NCBI RefSeq assembly: GCF_030287405.1
Contig: NZ_JASVVV010000006.1
Span: 117,795 to 181,794 of the forward strand
Length of the DNA: 64,000 nt
Direction: 5' to 3'
Origin: Halalkalicoccus sp. NIPERK01
GTDB taxonomy: Archaea > Halobacteriota > Halobacteria > Halobacteriales > Halalkalicoccaceae
The position numbers were made by a program, and so were the translations under genes. The notes below the pieces were generated by a model that searched no databases, had not been told where the DNA came from, and was given only the letters and a program-made list of their open reading frames with translations. This document shows, one piece after another, positions 27,662-34,476 of this stretch. How positions within the stretch are numbered: the stretch's first letter is position 1; the number at the start of each line of letters is the position of its first letter.

Positions 27662-28244
27662 GTGTCATCAACCATAAACAGACGAACAGTTCTTAAGAAT
27701 GCTGGTACAGGTGGCCTCCTTGCGACAGGCGGACTCGGCCTCATACTCATGACGGATAGGGCTACCGCAAGCGGCGAGATCACCGCTGACACGGCTTACG
27801 GGGAGGCGGCAGCATCGGACGACGGGACGATCGAGCGCATCTATATCGATCCTACGGGCGAGCTCTGGTGGGAGGACTTCGACGATCCGATCAGCCAGAT
27901 CGGTGTCAGTGTCGAGTCACGCCTCTCTGAAGAGGCGACATAGGAGGAGAAGCTACCCGAAACGGTCGTCACCATTGAATCGCCGCGACAACCGGTATCT
28001 ATTCCTCGCTCAGTAATGACCACGTATTGGACCTCTATACGGGCGCAGACACGGAACCGTTTCACGCCCAGGACGGGTCCTCGGCCTTGATTCGATCATT
28101 GAACAGTACGAGATCGACGGACGACCGCTGGTCGACCGCTACCCGTGGACGCGGTATGTCCTTGGGAGAGTCAGCGCCATCGACGAAGAGGTAGACATAG
28201 CGACGGGAGAGTGGCGCGGTGTTCGCCGGAGGAAAGTGGCATAG
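27662..28244 (+). pseudogene. decayed gene for a Tat-exported protein
   Basis: From GTG 27662 a Tat signal (NRRTVLKNAGTGG, then a hydrophobic run) leads into a mature part with ERIYIDPTGELWWEDFDDP, stopped by TAG at 27941-27943. The same frame continues sensibly after the stop (EEKLPETVVTIESP). A second frame then carries NDHVLDLYTGADTEPFHAQD (28015-28074) and a third carries LGLDSIIEQYEIDGRPLVDR and WTRYVLGRVSAIDEEVDI, ending at TAG 28242-28244. One nonsense and two frameshifts have broken a protein of about 190 residues. Family unrecognised. Confidence 0.55.
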
Positions 28245-28326
28245 ACAGCAGATCTTCGCTAGTGGTAGTGCTCACGTACCGATCCGGTCGGTTCCGGCGA
28301 CGATCGATCGGAAGCGGTTTCGGCTT

Positions 28327-28340
28327 CGAGTATATACTCG
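28327..28340. promoter_or_regulatory. 14-bp palindrome containing a TATA box before cdc6
   Basis: CGAGTATATACTCG is perfectly palindromic and lies about 43 nt before ATG 28377. Its TATATA core could be the promoter of the Orc1/Cdc6 gene, and the symmetry would suit a self-binding repressor or an origin element. Confidence 0.4.
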
Positions 28341-28376
28341 TAATTCGTCTGGAAACTCGGTCAGTGAACCGCACCT

Positions 28377-29111
28377 ATGTCACGCTACGATGATCTCTTC
28401 GACGATGTGGCCGCGGATGACTCGGTGTTCGCCGACAAGAGCGTACTCAATCCCCTGTCGGAGCCGGATGAGATTATCCCCCGAACCGACCAAGAGCGGG
28501 CGTTAGCGACGATCCTCACCGGCGTTACAGAGGGGTATCTCCCGACGACGGTGTCGATCTACGGGCCGCCAGGTACTGGGAAGACGACCACCACGAGACG
28601 GCTCTGTCAGGAGTTCGCCGCTCGACACTCCAAGTTCGGCGTCGAGTATGTCAACCTAAAGGAGTGTCGGTCGATCTTCAGTGTCGCCAATGAGATCCTG
28701 CTGGCGCTCGGCGGAGAGAAGCGCGGCTCACATGTGGGGGTCGATGGCGTGTTCGAGGCGATCTGGGATCGTCTCGAGGCGTACCCCGAGTGGACGGTGT
28801 TGATCCTCGACGAGATCGATCACATCCGCCACGACGCGAACTACGATCCCAGCGACTTCTTCTATCGACTCTTACGCGGGGAGGGCAAACTCGCGCGGGA
28901 TCTCAACCTCTCGGTGTTTTTGATTAGCAACGAGCTGTTGACAGTCGACCTACGACTGGACAGTCGGGTCGAGAGCGCGATGGGCGGCGAGGAGGTGTTC
29001 TTCCCGCCCTACAACGAAACCGAACTGCGGGCAATCGTCGGGGCGCGAATCGACCGGGCGTTCATCGAGGGGGCGATGAGTGCGGACGCGATCGATCGTG
29101 GTCGACGCTGA
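28377..29111 (+). CDS. Orc1/Cdc6-like AAA+ ATPase, short form
   Basis: 244 residues. The N-terminal half of Orc1/Cdc6 is complete: NPLSEPDEIIPRTDQE, Walker A YGPPGTGKTTTTRR (about 62-75), Walker B VLILDEIDHI (about 141-150) and a sensor-1 VFLISN. The frame stops at DAIDRGRR inside the lid region, whereas full proteins run to about 400 residues with a C-terminal winged helix. Either a truncated gene or a plasmid-type short form. A separate Cdc6 fragment lies at 31646-31840. Confidence 0.75.
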   Translation: MSRYDDLFDDVAADDSVFADKSVLNPLSEPDEIIPRTDQERALATILTGVTEGYLPTTVSIYGPPGTGKTTTTRRLCQEFAARHSKFGVEYVNLKECRSIFSVANEILLALGGEKRGSHVGVDGVFEAIWDRLEAYPEWTVLILDEIDHIRHDANYDPSDFFYRLLRGEGKLARDLNLSVFLISNELLTVDLRLDSRVESAMGGEEVFFPPYNETELRAIVGARIDRAFIEGAMSADAIDRGRR

Positions 29112-29147
29112 TCCCGACGCGGATCGCCAGTCGAGGGAGGCCGACGA

Positions 29148-29393
29148 ATGACCTCGAAACGGGATCTCGAGAAACGCCTCGAACGGCTCGAAGCCCAGCG
29201 GGAGATGAAACGGACGGCGACGGAGAGATTCGACGGGGAGATCGGCGAGGCGGTCGTTGACGCGATCATCGAGTTCTCGTCCCTTCGACTCAGTGGGGCG
29301 TCCAACGCAGTAGTAGCTGACGCCGCTGCGTCGCTTCCAGCTGACGTCCAAGCGGTGTTCGAGGCGATCGACGAGGGAGCGGCGTCTCCGTAG
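29148..29393 (+). CDS. small coiled-coil protein, hypothetical
   Basis: 81 residues from ATG 29148, with GAGGGAGG 8-15 nt upstream as a ribosome binding site. The first 30 residues (KRDLEKRLERLEAQREMKR) form a charged coiled coil, followed by EIGEAVVDAIIEF and an Ala-rich tail. It follows the Orc1/Cdc6 gene by 36 nt and probably shares its transcript. No family recognised. Confidence 0.55.
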   Translation: MTSKRDLEKRLERLEAQREMKRTATERFDGEIGEAVVDAIIEFSSLRLSGASNAVVADAAASLPADVQAVFEAIDEGAASP

Positions 29394-29465
29394 TCGCTGG
29401 TTACAGCGTGGTGTGATTACGGATCGGAATCGCCCTCATCGCCATCGTTATCAGTAGCGGTGTGA

Positions 29466-29681
29466 AGACAGGGTGTTGTCTCCTCGGGTCCAGCGGTACG
29501 TTCCGGCCCGATACGTAGAGGCCACCGACTACGGGGATCGAGTGGTATCGGGAATGAAATTCTCGAGGAGACAGATCGGACGGATGAGACAGGGGACACT
29601 GAAGCGCTTGATTGGTTGATAGAACAGCGGTATAAAGGGCTAGTCGACACTTGGGAGCGTGCTATCGCACAGACGCCCTAA
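29466..29681 (+). pseudogene. possible gene remnant
   Basis: A frame without a start codon is open to a TAA at 29679-29681. Its last 40 codons look like real protein (NEILEETDRTDETGDTEALD, then WLIEQRYKGLVDTWERAIAQ). The upstream part is arginine- and serine-rich and not protein-like, so a frameshift or deletion is likely. No family recognised. Confidence 0.3.
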
Positions 29682-29761
29682 CAGGAGTGGTGTCCGTTAT
29701 GGCGGATTAAGAGGCGTCACTGGGTCGCGTTCATTGAAAGTAGCGAGAACGTGGCCGCAAC

Positions 29762-29796
29762 CGCCTCGTATCGTCCATGCGAAGCGATACGAGGCG
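29762..29796. repeat. perfect 12-bp inverted repeat
   Basis: CGCCTCGTATCG (29762-29773) and its exact reverse complement (29785-29796) flank an 11-nt loop. It lies between the possible remnant and the 3' end of the minus-strand operon; a bidirectional terminator or a replication/partition site are possible readings. Confidence 0.4.
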
Positions 29797-29897
29797 ATGG
29801 ATCCACCGCTCATCGACCGTTTAGTACAGACGGCAAGACAAGCGAGGGAGAGCCCTAGAACAAGGGCGGTGGGACGACGGGCTGAAACAGGGGCATC

Positions 29898-30518
29898 TCA
29901 GCGCACCTCGGTCGCGTCGTCGCTACTTTCGGCGACAGCGTTCTCCGTGCTTGCTTTCTCACCGGTGTCGGCGTCGTAGAGCTCCCAGAGGGCGTCGGGG
30001 ATCGCCTCAGCGGTGGCGACGAGGCGCTTGTTCGCACCCTCTTTCGTGCCGCTGCCTGCCTGGAGTTCGAAGGCACCCCACTGGGTGGCGAGTGCGCGAA
30101 AGGCGTCACCCACGGTCTTGTGGGTGAACTCGACGCCCAGCGCGTGACCCATCGTGATCACCGTCGGAACGTCGACGGCTCCACCCTCGCCGATCGGGTT
30201 TGTATTTTGAGAGATCTGACGAAGCACCTCGTCGCGTGCGAGACGTTTGGCGCGTTCCTTCTTGGTGCCCGTACGCTGGTTGCGCTGGGCGCGCAGCTGG
30301 GCTTGCAGGTGATGGACCTCGGTCTCGAGCGTCTCGATGCGCTCGACGATCGCGTCGACCTTCGCGATCGGATCCGTGTCCGTCGAGGTGTCGTTCAACC
30401 CGTGGAGGAGTCGGCGGATGGCGGCCATCTCGAGTGAGTCCTGTCTGAGCATCTCGCGTTCCAGTCGCTCGAGACGGGTCTCGACTGTTTCTTCGGTGGG
30501 CTCCTCAGAGCGTGGCAT
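29898..30518 (-). CDS. coiled-coil plasmid-type protein, hypothetical
   Basis: 206 residues from ATG 30518, preceded by GGAGGAGG. The N-terminal third is a coiled coil (ETRLERLEREMLRQDSLEM; VDAIVERIETLETEVHHLQ), then a basic segment (TKKERAKRLARDEVLRQI) that may bind nucleic acid, then a globular part (GHALGVEFTHKTVGDAFRAL). It overlaps the upstream gene by 14 nt. Third gene of a tightly packed operon in a region with Orc1/Cdc6, so a plasmid maintenance role is possible but unproven. Confidence 0.65.
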   Translation of the reverse strand: MPRSEEPTEETVETRLERLEREMLRQDSLEMAAIRRLLHGLNDTSTDTDPIAKVDAIVERIETLETEVHHLQAQLRAQRNQRTGTKKERAKRLARDEVLRQISQNTNPIGEGGAVDVPTVITMGHALGVEFTHKTVGDAFRALATQWGAFELQAGSGTKEGANKRLVATAEAIPDALWELYDADTGEKASTENAVAESSDDATEVR

Positions 30519-30837
30519 GACCCTCCTCCGGGGCGCTCTTGGTGATCCGTTCGATACCCAGCAGTGTGAGGGCGGTCTGTTGGGTCGCGGCGTCCATCGT
30601 TACGCCGAGGTGGCCCGCAGCCAGCAGTTCGGTCGCGCCGAGCGTCGGGTCGGTGATGGTCGACTGGCAGTCCCGACAATAGAGACGGGGAATGGACCAC
30701 TTCTCGTCGCCGGCGTACCGGACTGCGTAGGCGCTGACGGGGTCGCCCTCTCCAAGGGTACTCTTGCAGTAGCTACAGCGGGTTTCGAGGATCGGAATGC
30801 CAGTGAGGAGCTGGTCGGCGGGCGCGGTGATCAGCAT
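30505..30837 (-). CDS. zinc-ribbon-like small protein, hypothetical
   Basis: 110 residues. Two CxxC pairs, C21/C24 (RCSYCKS) and C54/C57 (YCRDCQ), spaced as in a zinc ribbon. The C-terminal half is an Ala/Leu-rich helix region. ATG 30837 overlaps the upstream stop by 7 nt (ATGCTGA), so it is translationally coupled in the middle of a three-gene operon. Family unknown to me. Confidence 0.65.
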   Translation of the reverse strand: MLITAPADQLLTGIPILETRCSYCKSTLGEGDPVSAYAVRYAGDEKWSIPRLYCRDCQSTITDPTLGATELLAAGHLGVTMDAATQQTALTLLGIERITKSAPEEGHATL

Positions 30838-31037
30838 TCGTGGACCTCGCAGTCAGCGGTGTGGAACGTGGGTCGGTAGAGGTCCTCTTCGCGGATGGAC
30901 TCGCGGTTACAGGACGTACAGCGCCAGTAGGTGGTCGCGTTCGAGATCGACGGTAGTTCCCAATGCGGTCCCGTGACGTGCTGTTCGAGAGTTGGTGAGC
31001 CGATACTGTTTTCTGCGATTGGGTGGCTAGTGTTCAT
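30831..31037 (-). CDS. small Cys-rich protein, first gene of a three-gene operon
   Basis: 68 residues from ATG 31037, chosen over 31079 because AAGGAGAAG sits just upstream as a ribosome binding site. The C-terminal half has a zinc-finger-like cysteine/histidine set (WRCTSCNRES, FHTADCEVHEC). Divergent from the winged-helix gene at 31243; the nested inverted repeat at 31055-31114 lies just upstream. Confidence 0.6.
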   Translation of the reverse strand: MNTSHPIAENSIGSPTLEQHVTGPHWELPSISNATTYWRCTSCNRESIREEDLYRPTFHTADCEVHEC

Positions 31038-31054
31038 TGCTTCTCCTTCCATGA

Positions 31055-31114
31055 GAAGCACGGTCCGGTGTACTAGCACCGGGCCAGATCGATTCTGTGC
31101 TAGAACCGTGCTTC
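31055..31114. promoter_or_regulatory. nested inverted repeats in the divergent spacer
   Basis: Outer arms GAAGCACGGT (31055-31064) and ACCGTGCTTC (31105-31114) are perfect 10-bp inverses; inside them CTAGCAC (31073-31079) and GTGCTAG (31097-31103) form a second perfect pair. The element lies between the zinc-finger operon and the winged-helix regulator and may be its operator. Confidence 0.5.
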
Positions 31115-31242
31115 CGATTAACTAGACGATCACCGGTCTATTATATCTTGTGCAATACGCCCATCTTATAAGACAACATTGAAGGCCAATTCTTATTGCG
31201 CATAGACAACAACTATACTATATGCAACGACACGCAGAGACA

Positions 31243-31479
31243 ATGGATGCCGACGATCTTACTAAGACAGATCAGGCTATCTTAGACGTGCTGAAACGAG
31301 GCCAAGGGGGTGATGAACCATGGGGACTCTGTACGAAGGGCTACTTAGTGGACGAAACGGGGTTCTCACGCAATAGTATATATAACCGGCTAGAACTTTT
31401 GGAGGCACACGGACATATTGAATTGGTACACGGTCCAACTCGTTTATTTGCGTTTGTAGATGATCCCCGAGACGCTTGA
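31243..31479 (+). CDS. winged-helix transcriptional regulator (phage/plasmid type)
   Basis: 78 residues from ATG 31243; an ATG at 31222 is only about 8 nt from the TATA box CTATACTATAT (31208-31218), while 31243 is about 30 nt away. The fold is a small winged helix: KTDQAILDVLKRGQ, then GYLVDETGFSRNSIYNRLEL (recognition helix), then a wing GHIELVHGPTRLFAFVDD. It probably represses itself and the divergent operon through the adjacent inverted repeats. Confidence 0.7.
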   Translation: MDADDLTKTDQAILDVLKRGQGGDEPWGLCTKGYLVDETGFSRNSIYNRLELLEAHGHIELVHGPTRLFAFVDDPRDA

Positions 31480-31500
31480 TCAGATAGTAATGGCAATCGA

Positions 31501-31637
31501 TTACCTGAACATCGATCCCTCGCCAGTCGCATACTGTTCGGCAACGTCCGTGTCTAATTCGACGCTGAGACCGGGTTTTTCGGGCACCTCGATATAGTCG
31601 TCCCCGATGAGCGGTTCGGAGCGCACCAGAAGGTCGC
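31501..31637 (-). pseudogene. C-terminal fragment of an enolase-superfamily gene
   Basis: Minus-strand frame GDLLVRSEPLIGDDYIEVPE followed by KPGLSVELDTDVAEQYA ends at TAA 31501-31503. DYIEVPxKPGLxVELD is the characteristic C-terminal stretch of mandelate-racemase/galactonate-dehydratase-type proteins. An in-frame stop lies immediately upstream, so only about 45 codons survive. It abuts an Orc1/Cdc6 fragment on the other strand, marking a deletion junction near 31640. It is not a copy of the intact gene at 6245-7345, whose C-terminus differs. Confidence 0.6.
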
Positions 31638-31645
31638 CTCACCAC

Positions 31646-31840
31646 TTTGACGTCAAGCGTGCGTTTCGCGACGGAACTATGCCCGACGCCACGTTTGAGT
31701 ATGGCGTCCGGAAGGCAGCCTACAACTGGGGCGACGCGCGGCAGGCGCTCTCGTTGGTTCGCCACGCGGGTGAACTGGCCAACGAACGTGGGCTCGATGA
31801 GGTCACCCGGCTGTGTCTCAACGATCCTGTGGAGGGATAG
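31646..31840 (+). pseudogene. Orc1/Cdc6 C-terminal-lid fragment
   Basis: The frame FDVKRAFRDGTMPDATFEYG, then WGDARQALSLVRHAGELANE and RGLDEVT, matches the lid helices of Orc1/Cdc6. It stops at TAG 31838-31840 without the winged-helix domain and has no N-terminal AAA+ part. The AFxxGxMxxDA stretch also occurs at the end of the short Orc1/Cdc6 (28377-29111), so this derives from a second copy. Confidence 0.6.
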
Positions 31841-32020
31841 TTAAAAGAACAGCCTCGGTCGCCGATCGAGCGACCGGACCGAATCCATTTACAATGATAT
31901 TTTCTAAACGGACGAGCTTTTTCGAACAGATAGTTTTCCTGAATATACTGTAAAAATAGATATTATTAACGATAGATAATGTTATATCTGTGTGAGTATT
32001 AAGGCTGTTGGAGCAAAACC

Positions 32021-32452
32021 ATGCCAGCAGACAGAGAACAGGTCGAAAAGACCCTCTCCGAGGTTCTTGAAGTGATTACCTCCCGAGAGTACATCGATCA
32101 GATGAACAAAGTCCGGGAGGCACCCGTCGACGAACGCCTCGCCGCAGGGGCGAAATACCTAACACCGGAGGCGTTGCGCGAGGCAGGCGTCGACGTTCCG
32201 GAGGGATTTCGGATCAGTAGTCGCTACTTCGACGAGGAGCTGGGACGCGAACTCGAATTCGGGCAACCGTACGAACAGCCCAACGTGATCACTCGGCTGT
32301 CGGATATTGAACCCGACTTCCTGGATCGGATCCGGATCAAGGATCCGGCGCTGTTCGATGAGATGATCGAACTCCCCGAGCAGCCAAGTCCCATGGCTGC
32401 CTGTGGCTGTGGCGGAGCCTTCTCCGTCTGTGGTGGGGCCGGATGGGACTGA
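32021..32452 (+). CDS. NHLP-like small protein with Cys/Gly-rich C-terminus (candidate RiPP precursor)
   Basis: 143 residues; GGAG lies about 8 nt before the ATG. Residues about 47-63 (LTPEALREAGVDVPEGF) resemble the end of nitrile-hydratase-type leader peptides, where AGVxVPEGVxVRV is typical. After a linker rich in acidic residues the protein ends with ELPEQPSPMAACGCGGAF then SVCGGAGWD: three cysteines among Gly, Ala and Ser. This leader-plus-core shape is that of a ribosomal-peptide precursor, though no modification enzyme is in the window. The next gene (10 nt downstream) is a relative without the tail. Metal binding by CxC is an alternative. Confidence 0.6.
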   Translation: MPADREQVEKTLSEVLEVITSREYIDQMNKVREAPVDERLAAGAKYLTPEALREAGVDVPEGFRISSRYFDEELGRELEFGQPYEQPNVITRLSDIEPDFLDRIRIKDPALFDEMIELPEQPSPMAACGCGGAFSVCGGAGWD

Positions 32453-32462
32453 GGTGAACCCC

Positions 32463-32939
32463 ATGCACGTAGAACCTACCGACCACCGCACCGAACAGAA
32501 CGCATCCCTCACCAGAGACGACCTTCGAGCGAAGATGTGGGAGTACTACATGGAGCTCGTCGATTTCTTCTTTACCGAGGAGTTTCAGGCTGTGTACGAG
32601 GAGATGAACGAACTCCCTGAGACGGAGCGACCACAGTACGTAAAGGAAGTCCTCCTGAACGACGACGTCCTGAAAGAACGGGGCGTCGACGTTCCAGCAG
32701 GAATCTTGATCCAGCGGTCGTCGTTCGGTGATCGCCGCCCGACGCTGTTCTGCCTCAAGAAGTATCTCCCGAAAGCGTATCAAGACGCCTTCGTGTGGCA
32801 GAACGTGAACCTGACGTTCGACAACGACCACGATACGTGGCCGATCGCGGACGGAGAGAGCGCGTGGAACAAGCCGATCAACGTCGACCTCCAGGACCGA
32901 ATCCACTCCGGAGAGTTCTCGGTGGAAACGTCCTCGTAA
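32463..32939 (+). CDS. NHLP-like small protein, paralogue without Cys core
   Basis: 158 residues from ATG 32463, with GAGGTGA about 7 nt upstream. Residues about 38-90 align with the preceding protein (FTEEFQAVYEEMNELPETER; then LKERGVDVPAGILIQRSSF against LREAGVDVPEGFRISSRYF). The C-terminus differs: an aromatic WQNVNLTFDNDHDTWP region and no cysteine-rich tail; only one Cys (LFCLKK). It may be a partner or leader-recognition relative of the upstream protein. Unknown function. Confidence 0.55.
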   Translation: MHVEPTDHRTEQNASLTRDDLRAKMWEYYMELVDFFFTEEFQAVYEEMNELPETERPQYVKEVLLNDDVLKERGVDVPAGILIQRSSFGDRRPTLFCLKKYLPKAYQDAFVWQNVNLTFDNDHDTWPIADGESAWNKPINVDLQDRIHSGEFSVETSS

Positions 32940-33261
32940 GAAAGGAGGGATTCGGTAAACGCGCTCGCAGAGACGACGAGCCGGTATGGGTTTCCCACCC
33001 GTTTCCGTCGCCCTGCCGTCGGGGAGCGCACTTTCGTGTACAGTCTCGCCGTAACAGCTCAGCAGTCGGGCCGTCAGTGATTTCCTCGACATGACCTCGC
33101 CAAACTCGGCGGTGGTCGACGCAGGAACGTGACGGGTAGGTGCCCGATGACCTAGTCGGGAACCACTTAATATAGTGGACGTTCGACGGACACCGGCTAC
33201 GAAACGAGAGGGAGGCGAGTCCTTCGGCTATCGTACAGTTGGAATCACCATTAGAATCGAT
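32940..33261. other. intergenic, no gene seen
   Basis: 322 nt between the NHLP-like pair and the 3' end of the epimerase gene. Open frames here on both strands read as arginine/serine-rich shadows. The only feature noticed is a TATA-like, partly palindromic CCACTTAATATAGTGG at 33161-33176. Confidence 0.4.
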
Positions 33262-34248
33262 CTACGACTTCCGGACGAGCGGATCGTACCACTCCTCGTT
33301 GGCGCAGTACCAGTCGATGAACTGCGAGACGCCCTCGCGGATCGTCGTCGTCGGCTCGTAGCCCAGCAGGTCGTTGGCCTTCGAGATGTCGGCGTGGGTG
33401 TGCTCGGCGTCGGCGTCGTTTCGCTCGCCGTACTCGAGTTCGAGTTCGGGCGCGAGCTGATCACGCACGACCTCGGCCAGGGTCTTGATCTCGATGTTGT
33501 CCGTGCTTCCCACATTCATGATCTCGCCGTCGGCGACGTCGGTCTCCAACAGTTGCTCGTTCGCCCAGAGGATGTCGTCAGCGTAGGTGAAGTCCCTCGT
33601 CTGGGTGCCGTCGCCGTAGATGACCGGTGGCTCACCGTGGAGACACCGGGAGACGAAGTTCGAGATGGCCATGTTCGGCCGCATACGTGGACCGTAGACG
33701 GTGAAATACCGTAAGGACACGGTGGGAAGCCCGTAGACCTCATTGTAGACACGCGCGTACTGTTCGGTCGCGAGCTTCGAGACGCCGTAGGGGCTGACCG
33801 GCGTCGTGGGATGCTCCTCGTCGTAGGGGAGGTACTCGGGTTTTCCATAAACTGACGAGGAACTCGCGACGACCACCCGTTCGGTATCGCTGTTGCGCGC
33901 GGCCTCCAGTAGGTTGATCGTCCCGTCGACGTTGATCGCGTTGACCTTCTTCGGCTGCTCGACGCTCGTGCGCACGCCCGCCTGGGCGGCCTGGTGGTAG
34001 ACGTACTCGGCCTCGCCGACGAGGTCGTCGACGACGTCGGCGTCGCGCAGGTCGGCGTCGACGAGGTCGTAGCTCCCCTCGCCCTCCGCAGCGAGTTCGC
34101 GACAACGCTCGACGGTGTGTTCCTTGATCCCGAGGTTGTAGTACGGCTCGAAGTTGTCGAGGACGACGACGTCGTGGCCTCGTTCGACGAATCGCTGGGC
34201 GATGTGGCCGCCGATGAAGCCGGCCCCGCCCGTGACGAGAATGCTCAT
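33262..34248 (-). CDS. NAD-dependent UDP-sugar epimerase/dehydratase
   Basis: 328 residues from ATG 34248, with GAGGGAGAT just upstream. Extended SDR signatures: TGGAGFIGGHI at the N-terminus, HQAAQAGVRTSV, catalytic Tyr/Lys in SPYGVSKLA, and RYFTVYGPRMRPNMAI. The QAGVRxS segment is typical of UDP-glucuronate 4-epimerase-type and related enzymes. It supplies an activated sugar for the glycan locus that begins here and is divergent from the sugar transferase. Confidence 0.87.
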   Translation of the reverse strand: MSILVTGGAGFIGGHIAQRFVERGHDVVVLDNFEPYYNLGIKEHTVERCRELAAEGEGSYDLVDADLRDADVVDDLVGEAEYVYHQAAQAGVRTSVEQPKKVNAINVDGTINLLEAARNSDTERVVVASSSSVYGKPEYLPYDEEHPTTPVSPYGVSKLATEQYARVYNEVYGLPTVSLRYFTVYGPRMRPNMAISNFVSRCLHGEPPVIYGDGTQTRDFTYADDILWANEQLLETDVADGEIMNVGSTDNIEIKTLAEVVRDQLAPELELEYGERNDADAEHTHADISKANDLLGYEPTTTIREGVSQFIDWYCANEEWYDPLVRKS

Positions 34249-34476
34249 ATCTCCCTCGGCGTGACGTGATTTCAAAAAGCTGTCGAGATAGAGCTATAGG
34301 ATTTACTAGTCAGGTAGTTGAAAACACTCGTGATCGGCTTCGTTGAACCGTCTTCCATCCCGTTGATAAGTTTCAACCAGTTGTCTGAACCCGCATCCTA
34401 TCCTGTCAACGAGTTGGATGAAGTATCCAACTGTCGTACATAATACTTATTACACCGACGATACTTCTTTCAGCTG

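Larger units (their letters stand above)
29394..29897. other. gene-poor stretch in the accessory region
   Basis: Between the coiled-coil gene and the minus-strand operon there is no intact gene. It holds the possible remnant at 29466-29681 and the perfect 12-bp inverted repeat at 29762-29796, described separately; otherwise I see nothing. Confidence 0.4.

Noticed and set aside
29024..29153. Frameshifted continuation of the short Orc1/Cdc6 (VVDADPDADRQSREADE in the +1 frame)
   Set aside because: The text is acidic but does not match Orc1/Cdc6 lid or winged-helix sequence, so it does not show that a single indel truncated the gene.
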